Source: Pyrenopolyporus hunteri | Lineage: Eukaryota > Ascomycota > Sordariomycetes > Xylariales > Hypoxylaceae | Reading direction: 5' to 3' | Assembly (NCBI GenBank): GCA_902806595.1 | Contig: CADCXC010000038.1 | Coordinates: 2,294,001-2,358,000, forward strand | Length of the DNA stretch: 64,000 bases | Part shown: one piece after another, positions 1 through 11,697 of the stretch | Layout: each line of letters opens with the position of its first letter | Position numbering within the stretch: position 1 is the first letter of the stretch | Notes under the pieces: generated by a model | Told to the model about the DNA's origin: nothing | Seen by the model: the letters and a program-made list of their open reading frames with translations, nothing else | The model's database searches: none | Program-made: the position numbers and the translations under genes

Positions 1-1163
1 TCTCCAAGACTCGACGACAAGACGACTAAAAATGCTTGTTATATAATTCCATATTGCGTCACAATGTCAAGCTTCCATCCATCCCTTAGCACATCTTGGC
101 TCTAGCGTCGAATCAACATACGTGACGGGACCACCGGCCTTTAGTCTTGTTTAGGCTTGGCCGTGATAATAATTTGCGAATGCGTTCCATAATCGTCATT
201 TGCAGGTGGATCGAATAGTCGTGAGCTAAAATAGCAACCCCTTTCAGCAATGTCCGATGATTAAGAGCGATTTTGCGAATCGAAGTGGTTAGTTTCGACT
301 GAGCCAATCAGATATAAGCATTCATCCACGCTCTCGAACTCTGGGTATTCCGGGTCCTAACAGCGATATCTCGTGGTTCTTTCCCGGGTGGGCCAGATGG
401 AATGATAATTTCAGGATCAGTATTAATAGCTACCTCCAGCTAAATCTTGGTTTGTTGGCCAACCGTTAGCACCTGGTTTGGGCATTCGATTCCAGTGAGA
501 TTAGCGAACATGCTTTGTGGTGTTTCAACGGAGGACCCTTTTACTTGAATGTTAGGATTAAACATGTGCAGGCGCTGGCTCAAAAGCGTCTATTCAACTC
601 ATTGTTCTCGCTAGACCCCTAGGTGGCTGGTTCCCCCCATGACTTTCGAGTGAATAGGCCGCCTTTATTAGAACGCCCTCGGTGTCGTCTTCGGCCTTAG
701 ATCTATTCGTATTGAAGCCTCGAAACCGGGTTCCGAATCCACTCGGATAACTCGTCTAGGTATTCTAAAGGCCGGTGGCTTATGAGGAACCGGTGACGGC
801 GACTTGCGCCGCGTGATTCGCCTTGGCTGACGCAACGGGCTATCTATAGGTTGGATAGGTACCTAGGTTAGGTAGGTAGGTAGGTAGGTATGATTTATGT
901 TGTCTCTCCCACCCCACAGCCATGGCCCCTAGTTTCAGGAAATAACATGATCCTGTAGGCCTTACGCGCTACAACTTCCTGTTACAATATCGAGATTGCG
1001 TGGTTTCTAGAAACTTTAAGCTGGTGTGACCTGTTCTTCGGTGTTCGCTTTGGCACAAGTGGCCGAAACGGTCGGAGTAATAGCTCAAACGCTAAACGGT
1101 CCGAACGGGTATCTGATAGTCCTTGTAACACTTAGTGAACCGGAGCGGGCGTATTGCGGGAAT
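1..1163. other. Gene-free left edge
   Basis: No convincing gene is seen downstream of HGH1. Short open frames (for example 113-307 on the minus strand) lack an ATG start and any recognisable motif. The stretch holds a TACCTAGGTA-type cluster near 860-890. Confidence 0.5.
858..890. repeat. TAGGTACC/TAGG microsatellite cluster
   Basis: A palindromic GGTACCTAGG core is followed by five TAGG units. The same motif recurs in most intergenic regions of this window and never inside the coding exons. Confidence 0.8.
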
Positions 1164-2435
1164 CTAGACCTCGACTATCTGGTCGTCCTCTTCCTCATCT
1201 TCATCCCGATCGCCCTGTTCAGCTTCCTTGACACGACTCTCTTGATCCGGATCTGCTTCGTCTCGCATCAAGACCTGAACTAACCGTTCGCAGGCATCTC
1301 GGACGCCTTCGTTGTCAACTCGCAAGTGTGTTTCTCGAATTATCGGGTATACCTTGACATCGCGCATCTGGTCTCTACCTTCTCTGGTGCTTGACAGAAG
1401 AAGTAGCGTTTCGACATGCGTTTGAATAATGTTGGGATCAGCATCACGTTGCTTATCAGGTGGGAGAAGCTGCAGATCTGGGAGCATCGACAGCATCTCC
1501 TCCTCGTCGTACTCCTCATTTCCCATAATGGGTAATAAGACGTATGGCAAGATATTGATGTCATCCTCGGACAGGAACAACGGGTGCGAAGGAACATCGA
1601 AGGCCACGTTCTTGATGGTAGAAGCCACACCCTTCCGCCGGACGTCCGACTTATACTCGGTGAAGACCTTCAATTTGGTGAGAGGTATAACGCCGTCGTA
1701 TTCTTGCTTTCGTACAAAGTAATGCCGGGCCTCGGCATGTTTTGTTAGATCAGCGAAGATGTAAGCTAAATGATCAAAATCGGCGGATTTATTGTAGGAC
1801 CCGTCTGCGCCTTTGACGAATAGGTCGACCAACTGGTTCATAACCAGCTCATTCGATCCGAGTTCCGCTGGCGGCTGCTGCTTCTTATCTAGAATCCTCT
1901 TTAGGGAGTCCCATTTTGCGAGGTTTGCTAGAAGCATAGATAAGAGATTCGCATTGGGTTCGGTTGGAATCTAATGCGTGAGTCAGCCATGCAAGCCCCT
2001 GAATTGGGGTGCTAGTCCTGGGTTTTCTACTGACTATGATTTGCCTAAGGACCTCATCTAGAAACTTATCATCTGTGGCTAGACTCTCTAAAATTTCTCG
2101 ATCAGCCGCAAGGTTAATGAGTATAGTCACGACATGCTCGGCAATTTTCTATCTCATTATCAGTTACGACGTTCAAGCCTTAACTTGACCTGGGAGATCG
2201 ATCGTACCGGATGATCTTTCACTAAGAGCTTCAGGTTCTTAACGGGTTGTAAGTTATCCGCTTTAAAGATGCTGGGCTGTGATGTCGAATAGGGGACCAA
2301 GTGCTCTGTCGCAAGGGCTCGAATCTCGGGTTTAGGATTGGCAATGAAGCCAACCAGCTAGCCATTCATTAGCGGATAGTAAGATATCCATAAGAAAACA
2401 GTCATTAGATATACCTCCTCTAATTCTGTAGGCAT
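1164..2435 (-). CDS. HGH1: Hgh1 family protein (eEF2-folding chaperone)
   Basis: Four exons give a 363-aa protein: 2435-2415, 2357-2208, 2148-2035 and 1970-1164. The introns are 57, 59 and 64 nt, all GT-AG and in phase 0. The start MPTELEE|LVGFIANP and the run LLSMLLANLAKWDSL match the armadillo-like N-terminal half of the HGH1 family. The C-terminal part (RRKGVASTIKNVAFDVPSH, ILPYVLLPIMGNEEY, LLLLSSTREGRD) matches the DUF383/DUF384 regions, and the protein ends in an acidic tail. Length is close to yeast Hgh1 (about 390 aa). In yeast and human cells the family helps eEF2 fold together with the TRiC chaperonin; that role is inferred from the family. The third intron's donor is GTCAGT, weaker than the others, but only this splice restores the conserved NANLL segment. 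Identity is secure; exact ends are good. Confidence 0.9.
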
Positions 2436-2933
2436 ATTGGCACAGAGGACGAGCGAATATGTGTTATTTGAGTTGGGACGTATTGGGGAAGTGAGATAAA
2501 GTGTAGGGATTGTATTATCGCCTAAGAAATTTGCGATAGAAGGCCCGTATCGTTGGAGGGGTTGTGTAGCTCTTTCTGATGGAGGGGCATGAAGTAAAAT
2601 GACGTGGGTTGCTTGACTATCGGTATGCGCATACCCCTGGAATAACATGCAATTATAGGGGTTATGCGATAATACAGAAAAATATCTAGTCCTAAACCTC
2701 AATTCTCAGTCCCGTCTGTAGTCTTGTATGGAAAAATAGTTGTCTAATTCAGGGCCTAGCTTCCCGTTATGCCTTATAGTGGATCTCCAATCGATCAGCC
2801 AAGTACTATAGGACCTGTACCCCTAACAAACTAGGTTCATGTAAGTCTCGGCAAAATGACGGTAGTCAACTAGACCATGTTGCGAGCCCCAGCCGCTTAG
2901 GGCTATAGACATCAAAAAATGGCAAATTTTCAA
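2436..2933. other. Divergent spacer between HGH1 and tRNA-Met
   Basis: This should hold the HGH1 promoter and 5' leader. An open frame continues upstream of the HGH1 start on the minus strand but shows no conserved sequence. Nothing else is recognised. Confidence 0.4.
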
Positions 2934-3039
2934 GTCTTGGTGGCTCAGTTGGTTAGAGCGTTGGTCTCATATTTCACTATGACCCAATCCAAAGATTTGG
3001 GATATCCAAAGGTCGTGAGTTCGAGTCTCACCCAGGACA
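2934..3039 (+). tRNA. tRNA-Met(CAT), elongator type, with intron
   Basis: The acceptor stem GTCTTGG pairs with CCAGGAC at 3032-3038 and the discriminator base is A at 3039. A-box (TGGCTCAGTTGG) and B-box (GAGTTCGAGTCTC) promoters are clear. The anticodon loop is CTCATA plus A, giving CAT. A 32-nt intron, 2972-3003, sits at the usual place, one base 3' of the anticodon, and contains CCCAATC...GATTTGGG, which can pair with itself. The T-T mismatch at the base of the anticodon loop is common in elongator tRNA-Met. An Ile(TAT) reading would need a shifted loop and is less likely. Confidence 0.9.
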
Positions 3040-3043
3040 TCAA

Positions 3044-3048
3044 TTTTT
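3044..3048 (+). terminator. Pol III T-run terminator of tRNA-Met
   Basis: Five T residues start five bases after the tRNA 3' end, as expected for RNA polymerase III termination. Confidence 0.7.
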
Positions 3049-3521
3049 GTCGTCTCTTGTTCGACGCCGTCCTTCCTTTTTGGCCTGTTGGTCTAGGCTT
3101 CTTTGATTTTACCCAAACGAAGTCGTTGGAGTTTGTGGATGATCCTGGGTCGGTATACGCCTGCCATCCACATGTATTATTTTAATTCAATATTTTGACG
3201 ATTCGAAGTTTCAAGATCTAACCAAAATTTCCCTCCGAGTTATCAATTATGTGCTCTTCTATGTGGTGTTGTACGTGCGTACCTACCTAGGTAGGTAGGT
3301 ACCTAGACAAGCACATGTATATACCTAGTACTTAGAGGTACATCCCTCGAGGAGCTAGCTAGTGGGGCTGGTTCCCCATTTAGCGGAACTGTTTCCGCAT
3401 GTCCCCTCAAAATTTTTGATTTTCTTTTGGAAATTCATTCACATACCAAATGTGCGCCCCACGTCGTGATACTCGATCATTATTTTCCAGCTAGAACAAT
3501 ATCGCCAATTCGCGGGTCAAC
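3049..3521. other. ENP1 upstream region
   Basis: No gene is seen. A dense TACCTAGGTA-type cluster lies at 3279-3306, about 215 bp before the ENP1 start codon. Confidence 0.5.
3279..3306. repeat. TACCTACCTAGGTAGG cluster
   Basis: A near-palindromic array of ACCT units changes to AGGT units at a central CCTAGG. It belongs to the dispersed intergenic family. Confidence 0.8.
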
Positions 3522-5030
3522 ATGCCGAAAGCAACGACCCCGACCTCCGTCCGCCAGACGCGCCGGCATAACCCTCTGGAGGACGATCTCCTAGCCACGG
3601 GACCCCTCCGCGCAAAGGCCCCCAAGCGGAAGTCGAAAGGCGACGAGGAAGAACAAGAAAATTATATAGACTCCAAGGCGTCTAAGAAAATTCTGAAGAT
3701 CGGCCGAGAACTAGCCGAGGAAATTGATGTCGCGCCACCCAGACCGCCGACGGAGACCAATGCGTTTGGCTTCGACTCTCGGTTCGACGATGACGGCGAA
3801 GATGACGGCGCGTTCGAGGACGAAGTATGGGGCGACGAGGATGAGATTGTCGAGGAGATCGAGATTGAGCCCGAGGATTTAGATACCTTCAACAAGTTTC
3901 TACCTACGGACGACGACCCGTTATTAACACATGGCTGGGGAGGCCAAGCACCCTCAGAGCAGCAAGGCCAGGGGACTAACCTCGCCGACTTGATTCTGGC
4001 GAGAATAGCGGAACACGAAGCCGGGCAGAATAGAGGGCAGGAACCTGGTCCCGTGGATGACGACTACGAATTATCGCCAAAGATCGTAGAGGTTTACACC
4101 AAGTACGTTGTCTGGATTCCACGATGTATCGCATTTGCTTCGTTCTAACGCTGGTGTAGGATCGGCTTAATACTGTCAAGGTATAAGTCAGGCCAACTAC
4201 CCAAACCCTTCAAGATCCTACCGACAGTACCGCACTGGGAAGACATCATCGAACTCACGAGGCCCGACCAATGGACCCCGAATGCCTGCTACCAAGCTAC
4301 GAGGATCTTCGTCTCTAGCAAGCCGATCGTTGTCCGGCGATTCATGGAAATGATTCTCCTCGAGCGCGTCCGAGAAGATATCCACGAGACAAAGAAGCTA
4401 AACGTACATCTGTTCAACGCTCTGAAGAAGGCATTATACAAACCTGCGGCGTGGTTCAAAGGCTTCCTCTTCCCCCTCGTAGAGAGCGGTACTTGCACCC
4501 TAAGAGAGGCGACGATCATCTCCGCCGTCTTAGCCAGGGTCTCTATACCGGTACTCCATTCCGGCGCGGCCATCAAAGGGCTATGCGACATCGCGGCGCG
4601 CGAAGCGTCTGCGGGAACCGAGGGCGGAGGAGCGACGAACGTTTTCATCAAGACGCTCCTCGAGAAGAAATACGCGCTGCCGTATCAGGTTATCGACTCC
4701 CTCGTGTTCCACTTCCTACGCTTCCGAAGCGTGGATCCCGCGTCCATCAAGGAGGGCGCCCCCATGGACATAAGCGGGGAGCGGGCGGCCACCCAGGCCA
4801 AGCTCCCGGTCATCTGGCACCAGTGCCTGCTCGCCTTTGCGCAGAGGTACCGAAACGAGATCACCGAGGACCAGAGAGAAGCGCTCCTAGACCTCCTTCT
4901 AACTCACGGGCACCACAAGATCGGCCCGGAGATTCGGAGAGAACTGTTGGCTGGACGTGGCCGGGGAGTCCCAGTTGAGCAACCAGGGCCGGCGTTTGAC
5001 GGCGATGATACCATGGTGATCGATGGTTGA
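3522..5030 (+). CDS. ENP1: Bystin / Enp1, 40S ribosome biogenesis factor
   Basis: Two exons, 3522-4102 and 4160-5030, encode 483 aa. The single 57-nt intron has GTACGT, a CTAAC branch site at 4145-4149 and a TAG acceptor; splicing joins VYTK to IGLILSRYKSG. Residues 1-190 are basic then strongly acidic and probably disordered. The bystin domain follows, with PFKILPTVPHWEDIIELT, ACYQATRIFVSS, LNVHLFNALKKALYKPAAWFKG, KKYALPYQVIDSLVFHFLRF and the C-terminal LPVIWHQCLLAFAQRY. Length equals yeast Enp1. Enp1 is needed in the nucleolus and cytoplasm for pre-40S assembly and 18S rRNA processing (family knowledge). It is convergent with KRR1, another 40S assembly factor, with 375 bp between stop codons. 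Confidence 0.95.
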
Positions 5031-5405
5031 ACGAGGGATGCTAGTAGGGAAGGGTGGGTAGAGGTTCTTATTCATATTGGACGTGATACCAACGAAGAAG
5101 AGGCAGACAAGCATATTGGTGTTTTAGGCGTTCTCTTACGGGTCCATATGTCTGCCCTAGGAATACAATGCGATTTCCAGTCTATAAATTTCCCTAGTTC
5201 AATGTGCATCGTTCGTATGGGCCTTGCTTGTGACCGAAGATAGTTTGCCGACCGGATAAACTGAGGCGAAAGCCAAGAACACAAAGAAATGAAAGCATAA
5301 GAATTTACTACACTTTTTGAATTTCGTGGGTATCGTAAAGGTCTCGGAAGGTGACGGCTAGATGTAGTAATAATAATACACGAATCCTCCTTTCTGAGAG
5401 GACGA
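5031..5405. other. Convergent 3' spacer ENP1/KRR1
   Basis: This probably contains both 3' UTRs. No coding signal is seen. Confidence 0.5.
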
Positions 5406-6583
5406 CTACTCCTCGCTCTTCGTCTTCCGCTTCTTCTTCTTCCTCTCGGCCCCGTTTTCCTCGGGCGCGATGAAGTCTTGCTCTCGCTGCCGCTTCTTCT
5501 CCTCCTGCTTGACCTTCTGCTTCTCCATCCTCTCCTCTTGCGCGATGCGCTTCTTCGCCTCCTTGGCGAGGTGGTACTCGCCCGCCTCGATCTGCAGGTC
5601 GACCTTGCTCTTCTCCTGCGGCGGCGGGAAGGGCGTGTACACCTTCTTGCTCTTGTCCGTGACCTTGTACGGAACCTTCCGCTTGCTAAGGCTCCTCTTC
5701 TTGTAGTTGGGCAGGAAGCGTTCCCAGTTCTCGTGCGCCAGCTCCGGGTCCTTCGCCAGCTCGCGCTTGATCATGAGTTCCTTGATTTGATATATCGGGT
5801 GTATGTTCGCCATGCAGTCCTCTACTACTCGGCGGACTTCTTTAAGTCCCTTGTATGGGCCTAGCGCGCTGACGGTGTTTCCTTGGACGAGGATGTATGT
5901 TTGCGTGAGGAGCTCTAGCGCTTTCAGGGTCTGACCACCAGGTCCGAGGATTCTTTGCCGTCGCTTTACGAACTTGTCCTTGTTGCGCACCAAGTTCCTT
6001 ATCTTGATTATATCGCATGCTACATCGTCTTGAAGTATTCTCAACGCTTGGGGAGCGGGAACGCTGCGCGCTAGTAACTTGATGAGGTCGCGGGCCTTAA
6101 GGATAGCGGCGGGATCGTATGTCTTCCTCGTCGTTTTGACAGTCATGCAACCTGCGAAAACTTAATTGATGTCCATATACTAGGTAATATGACGGTTGCT
6201 TACCTTCCACAAGATCCAGTGTGCATGCGATGCCATGTTGTTGAAGCGCCTGTGTTACTCCCGGCCAAGCTTCTTTAAGGTAAACTTCGCGATACCGTGG
6301 AAATAGACTAGGTGCTGTTTAGCAGATGGCCGTTATAACTGTGGCTTGTTGCGTTGCTAAGGGTTGACTTACACAGCGAAGGACGATTCTTCCGCGAAGG
6401 TTCCGCCGGCATTGTCTGAGGGTTTGAAGGGCTCGACTTTCCACTTGTCTATGAATCATATTTAGTTAACAAGTTCGGGGGCGCAGAGTTGAGAAAATCG
6501 GGAAATGCCGAATTTCAACTCAGTATGAACTAACCTATATCATCGGTATCCCATGGTTTGTCCTTCTTATGTGTAGACGGCAT
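5406..6583 (-). CDS. KRR1: Krr1, KH-domain small-subunit processome protein
   Basis: Four exons give 324 aa: 6583-6535, 6448-6373, 6307-6204 and 6151-5406. The introns are 86, 65 and 52 nt with GT-AG ends. The N-terminus MPSTHKKDKPWDTDDIDKWKV is typical of the family. The KH region has KRRQRILGPGGQTLKALELL (GxxG loop about residues 146-149), followed by ILVQGNTVSALGPYKGLKEV and NIHPIYQIKELMIKRELAKD. The C-terminus is a lysine-rich coiled segment with DFIAPEE and a KKKKRKTK tail that resembles a nucleolar signal. Krr1 acts in the 90S pre-ribosome for 18S rRNA maturation. Length matches yeast (316 aa). Position 42 reads V (SSFAV) where the family usually has T, because the second splice junction falls inside that codon; the splice is otherwise well supported. 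Confidence 0.93.
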
Positions 6584-8584
6584 CGTAACAAATGATCGCG
6601 ATGAAACGGGTCAATAATCTGTGATATGGAAGTGAACTTTTAGCAGTGGTATGAGGAGCGACTGGAACTTTTTTTTTCTTCCAAGCAGATGTCGGTAGTC
6701 GGAGCTTTTTTTATGGGGCATCTACAGTAGACCCCGCCAGCTCCTTATGGAGATCGATTACATAAGACAAGGCAGGAATTTAAATAGATACCTAGGTACC
6801 TAGGTAGGTACCTAGGTAGGTAGGTAGGTAACTTTACTTGAGAGAAGTTGGTTTAAGTTATTATCTCAAGGCATTGATAGAACCGCGTCTTATGATAGAA
6901 GCCATGATGTTATGATAGCCTTGCAGAGTCAATTCTTAGGTAATAAGAGTTAATTCTATCGTGCCGTTTTCCCCAATGCTAATGTGATGCTCGGATTCGA
7001 TCGGATCGACCCAGGGGCAGGTGTATACAGTAGGTACCTAGTATGCAAGTAATCCTATGTCTAATTGGAGTTCCCCTTTTCAATGTATACACATATACCT
7101 CTAAATACTTACTTTTCTTCCTTAATAAGCTTGCTGGCTCCGTTTGTTTGTTTGTTTCGGCTTATTCATAAGGCAAACTGCGCCTCTTCCTTATATCCTA
7201 TTTATTCATCAGGATATTTCACGAATCTTTAGTCTGGGTTAAGGGTTAGTTGAATGGCATACATACCTATGTATGTATATCTGCGGTATTATGTAGCACA
7301 CATGGATGCTACATTCTCTTGTGCGGCTCCTTCGGCCTAGTCGATAATTACGGCATTTTCGTAAATAATCAGGGGCAGCGCGAGGTTTGCGCGTTGGTGT
7401 CCCGGGGCTAAGGACCCTCAGCCCATTCAGCTTGCCTCACTCTCACGTTACCTTACCCTATCGGTAAGTATCTTGATTAAGCCCGACGAGCTCTACAAAA
7501 GGTCGCATATGCATTGTCCTCGAGTATATAAGGATGCAGTACCTATCTCCCAACAATAGGTACCTACCTATCTATACATCTCTTATAGAATCTAAGCAAG
7601 CATGTCTCTTATACAAGTTTAATCTGATAAGCCTGAAACTATATACAATAGTAAATTTTAGTATGCCCAAGTAGTCCATAGGGCAGAAGTCCGTCGATCC
7701 CCTGTTCAAAACGAATTCTCATTCTACATAGTACCTTAGTACATGACCTACAGAGACAGGGGAACGCGGCCAATTGCAGTACGGATGATCTTAAAATTCT
7801 TAGCGTCCAGATTAGGAACGGTGTTACCGTCGCCAAGAAAATAGGATCGGATGTATGTAGATAAACGTAAGGAAAAAGCATGAAGGGCAGGGACAGGCAG
7901 GGACATGTACCTGCCTGAGCTAATCTCTATCACGCTGTACATCGTATCTTTAAGATAATAATATTAATTTTTTTCTCCTTCATTTCTACGTGTCTGTCCT
8001 ACATCGAGGGCTCAGGGGATTCCAATTACCATCTCCTACTACACGTGCCACCTTACTTTCCATACCTTGCCTTCTCCTCTGTCCAGTTTCCTCTTTTCTA
8101 ATTGATTGTCTAACGTCACTTTCTTGAGCCTATCTATCCGTCAAAATTTACGAGTCGTCACAGTCTTCAAAGCTCTTCCACGCCTCCGCTGCTCCACTGT
8201 CGGGCTGCCAATCGGTTCATTTCGATTTACGATATACGGTTCCGTACATGACATACAGTGGATTCTAGCACATACCGTACCTACCTACATACCTACCTAT
8301 GCGGGCTTCCTCCTCGCAACCGCCTACATCAAGTCGCTTTCATACTGCCAGACCATTGGCAGTTTGGGTGTGACACCCTCATTACTCGCGCCGACTGATA
8401 CCCGCCCTCGATTTCTCGTCTCTACCACGATCGTTAGTCCCGAGTCTTCTCGGGACCTTAATATTTACCCACCACGGCATCCTCCACACTGGCATCTCTA
8501 CAGGCAGATAGCAATCTGCCACCAATCACCTCTCCCATCCCAACACGTACGGCATCACCAGCACTACCACCTATACGATCAGTC
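6584..8584. other. 2-kb spacer between KRR1 and the GATA factor gene
   Basis: No gene is recognised. Open frames in 7639-7942 and 8106-8669 use non-ATG starts and look random. The right half is likely the promoter and long 5' leader of the GATA factor gene. Confidence 0.45.
6789..6831. repeat. ACCTAGGTACCTAGGTAGG cluster
   Basis: The longest uninterrupted cluster of the dispersed TACCTAGGTA family in the left arm (43 bp), made of alternating ACCT and AGGT units. Confidence 0.85.
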
Positions 8585-10861
8585 ATGGAGGAAGGCACGG
8601 CGCCGTTACCGGCACCTATCGAACCAATTTCACGTCCAAGTTCGACTTCGTCGACGACAGCCTCGGTAGCACAGCTTCCAGGGGTATCCGCGTTGGCAGC
8701 CGCAGGGTCCGCAACTAGTTCACCACAGCTAAGGTGAGTTCGCATTCTGAAGACACATACATAAATCATGCCATTGCACTAGGATGCCCTGGGGGAAGGG
8801 CGATTGTGGCGATGGGGTTTCTGTTCCTAGCAGGTTGGAATGGCTTTGCGACCCTGATGCGCGAGCCATACAATGCTTGTTTGCCATTGAAGGCTATTGA
8901 AGGGACAAAGCCTAGAGATTTTAATGATTCGGTATCCGAGCGTGCATCTAGAAAGTGGCGTTGTCCGTATATCTACCGGCGGTCCAAGTCTGCTTTCTAG
9001 GTATTTGTTTGTATCAACTGTTGCCCGAAAATTTTGTAACGACTTACGAGTACGAATTGGTTCAACAACAACTTACCCGCAACCCAACCCCCTTTATAAC
9101 ACCTCTATCAGTCACCATTCCTGTTAAGAAGGACGGCCAGATTAACCCACGAAGATACAGACCAACGAATGTCCAAGTTCCCCCCATGAATTCGGGTTCC
9201 TCTCCGGCGGCGCATGCGCCAACACCGTCGGGCAATTTGGTAAGTCAGTGAGATTTCTTTTTTTTTATTTTATTTTTCTTCTTTTTTTCTCTTCTACTCT
9301 ATCACTGTACCCCTTTCATTGGAAGCCAACCCTTATCAGATAAGGGAATGGCTTTAGACTGTCAAGTTTACCTACACCCGTCCATACCTACTTTTAGGTA
9401 CGTAGGTACCTTCTAAGTAGGTTGGAACATCATGAATTTAGTGGCGGCATAAGTCGTCGTATGCGCTGAAAAAGCTTGCAGTTACATATTAGTAACTGTA
9501 GGTGTAAAAAAGCCCCCCTCTCCCTTCCCGTTCAAGCACGGACTCTAGGAAGTCGCTCAGAATGTATATGTACGTACCTTGGGCTGCTTGGCTTCTTGGC
9601 AACAGGCAAGGTAAGATCGGTGGGTCTGGAACATGATTGGCTGGAGCCTTATCAGCACCCACTTTCTAGAAATTCTTCAATCTTGCCGGTCTATCAATTC
9701 TATCAATCCTATCAATCAATCTACCTATCTATCAATCAACTATCAACTTATCCTTCCCTATCGATATCTCTCCCCAGTCCTCCCATCGCGACGTTCTACC
9801 CGTCCGACATTACCCATCTTTTCCCATCTGGAAAGGATCCAAACTTGGGATCAAGATGATGGCATCACACCCCACCGTGGCGGCCGCTGCTAACAATGAG
9901 ACTCCCTCTACGCAGCCGACCTGCCAGAATTGCGGCACTTCCACCACTCCGTTATGGCGTCGCGACGAGACCGGTTCCGTCCTGTGCAATGCCTGCGGCC
10001 TCTTCCTGAAGCTGCACAACCGCCCGCGTCCGATTTCCTTGAAGACCGACGTTATCAAGAGCCGAAATCGCGTCAAGACAATGCGCCCGGACATGCAGGT
10101 GAAGAAAAAGGTAAGAAGCGCAACCCCCTTTCAAGCCCCCGCCCGCGCGTCATGGTGCTCACAACGTCCTGCAGCAAAGCCTCCCCGCAGCAGCTAGCAC
10201 CAACGGCAATAACTTTCAGAATCATGATAATGCCACTGCCGCCCTCGCTGCCGTCCGCGCGAACCAGCAGAAGGCAACAAACGGACACGGCCATGGTACA
10301 GACTCGCCCGTGTCGCGCACCGCGACTCCGTCTCTCTATGATCCCCATCTGACTGCTTTCCAAGCTATGGATCATTTCCAGTCAGACGCCCTACCTCAAT
10401 ACCCCCTCCCCGGTGGCTCCCCCGGCCACCCCCAATCGCCCATGAATGGCGACCAGCAAATCGGCGACGTTCCTCAGACTCATGAGCAGCTGATTGCTGC
10501 TAACTCTAGCCTTAAGACGCGAGTTAGTGAGCTCGAGCTCGTCAACGAGTTGTATCGAGGCCGATTGCAGCAGCTGGAACAGGATATGCAGACCGCCGAT
10601 AACTACCGCCACGCTGCCGAGAACTCTGCGAAGGAAGCCGCCACTGAGCGTATGCAACGGGAGGAGATCCAACGACAGCTGGAAGACAGCCACAGACGGG
10701 AGAATATTCTCAAGCGCCGACTTGACGAGATGGAACAGGAGAACCAAGAGCTAAAGAGTAAGATCGAGGAGTCGGAGTCTGAGCGTGCTGCAAAGAAGCC
10801 AAAACTGGAGGAGCACAAGGTTGAGGAGACGGAAGTGCCTACGCCGCAGTCTGCATCATGA
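8585..10861 (+). CDS. areB: AreB/ASD-4-like GATA transcription factor
   Basis: Four exons are proposed: 8585-8733, 9161-9239, 9856-10110 and 10175-10861 (389 aa). Residues 1-76 are Ser/Pro/Ala-rich (SRPSSTSSTTASVAQLPGVS). One GATA zinc finger, C-x2-C-x17-C-x2-C, lies at about residues 99-123 (CQNC...LWRR...CNAC) with the basic tail LKTDVIKSRNR. The C-terminal third is a long coiled coil with heptad leucines (THEQLIAANSSLKTRVSELE, ENILKRRLDEMEQ). A GATA finger plus a C-terminal leucine zipper is the signature of AreB/NreB/ASD-4, which acts with or against AreA in nitrogen-source control. Splices of exons 3-4 are firm. The first two introns (427 and 616 nt) are long, and their acceptors (ATACAG at 9160, CAAG at 9855) were chosen because they keep frame. 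A shorter product starting at ATG 9856 is possible, as areB genes are known to make several transcripts. Confidence 0.82.
9331..9345. promoter_or_regulatory. Palindromic double GATA site in intron 2
   Basis: CCTTATCAGATAAGG is a perfect 15-bp palindrome around a central A and gives two inverted HGATAR sites. It lies in the second intron of the GATA factor gene, 510 bp before the exon that encodes the zinc finger. Another CTTATCAG occurs at 9648-9655. An autoregulatory or internal-promoter role is inference. Confidence 0.6.
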
Positions 10862-11697
10862 GGGAGGTAAAGGTCAACATTGATATTCATTGGCAGCTAC
10901 ACGTTCACCAATACCTTTTCCGTCGCCCCTTGCCTTCCTTGCTTGTAATACTACTATTCCGCCCACGGTTTTCCTTCAGTTGATTTCCATTTTTCTTTGT
11001 CCCCAAAACGCAGACACGGGAGGGTGCAGAGGCATTTCGGACTCGGAAGAGTCCACGGCTCCATTAATTAGTTGACGTCGGACGAGGGACGGATCGGGTC
11101 GTGGTGGCTGACTGAATTGGCACGGTCATAGTCTTGAGCAGTATTGCGAGGTGGATAAACTTCGTCATGACGATAGGACGGCTTGGTCTTTACGGCTATC
11201 GAGCCCCACGGTAGCCTACTAAGAGGAACAGGGATCACGAAAGGAGTTTTAAGGAGTCAACAAATCCTTACCGGATGCTAGCTCACCGGTTAATGGCCAA
11301 TAAAAGTTGATTGTGTTTTCGACAATGATACTAGAGATCTCCCTTAGCCTATAATATTCGAGGTTCTATACCACCAACTTTCCCGTGGAATTAATATGCT
11401 AGAAGGGTGAGCTTGCGAGAACTTCGTATTCTCTATGCCAATGTGCCCCATGGTAGAAAATTACGGCCCCCAGAAGCAACTTACTACCTATATTCCCATT
11501 CATATTGCCGAGAGCTCCACAGGACTATTAGTTGTCGGATTTCCAAACACAGCGTAATGTGATTTGCTTTTTAATGGCAATCCCAGTGTGGAGTGACGGA
11601 TTGGTCCATAGAGATATATCTCGTACAGGGTTTCATATATACATTCCAAGTGTAGACTGTCTCTGAAGAGACTTTCCAACCTGAAGCTGATCGCTAC
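10862..11697. other. Convergent spacer after the GATA factor gene
   Basis: It must contain the 3' UTRs of two convergent genes. No further gene, RNA or repeat is recognised. Confidence 0.45.

Noticed and set aside
113..307. 64-codon minus-strand frame at the left edge
   Set aside because: No ATG start, no motif, and no splice partners were found.
858..890. TAGG arrays as interstitial telomere repeats
   Set aside because: The unit is TAGG/ACCT, not the TTAGGG of filamentous ascomycetes, and the arrays are palindromic.
8106..8669. 187-codon open frame upstream of the GATA factor start
   Set aside because: It starts at TTG, overlaps the proposed first GATA-factor exon in another frame and shows no family resemblance.
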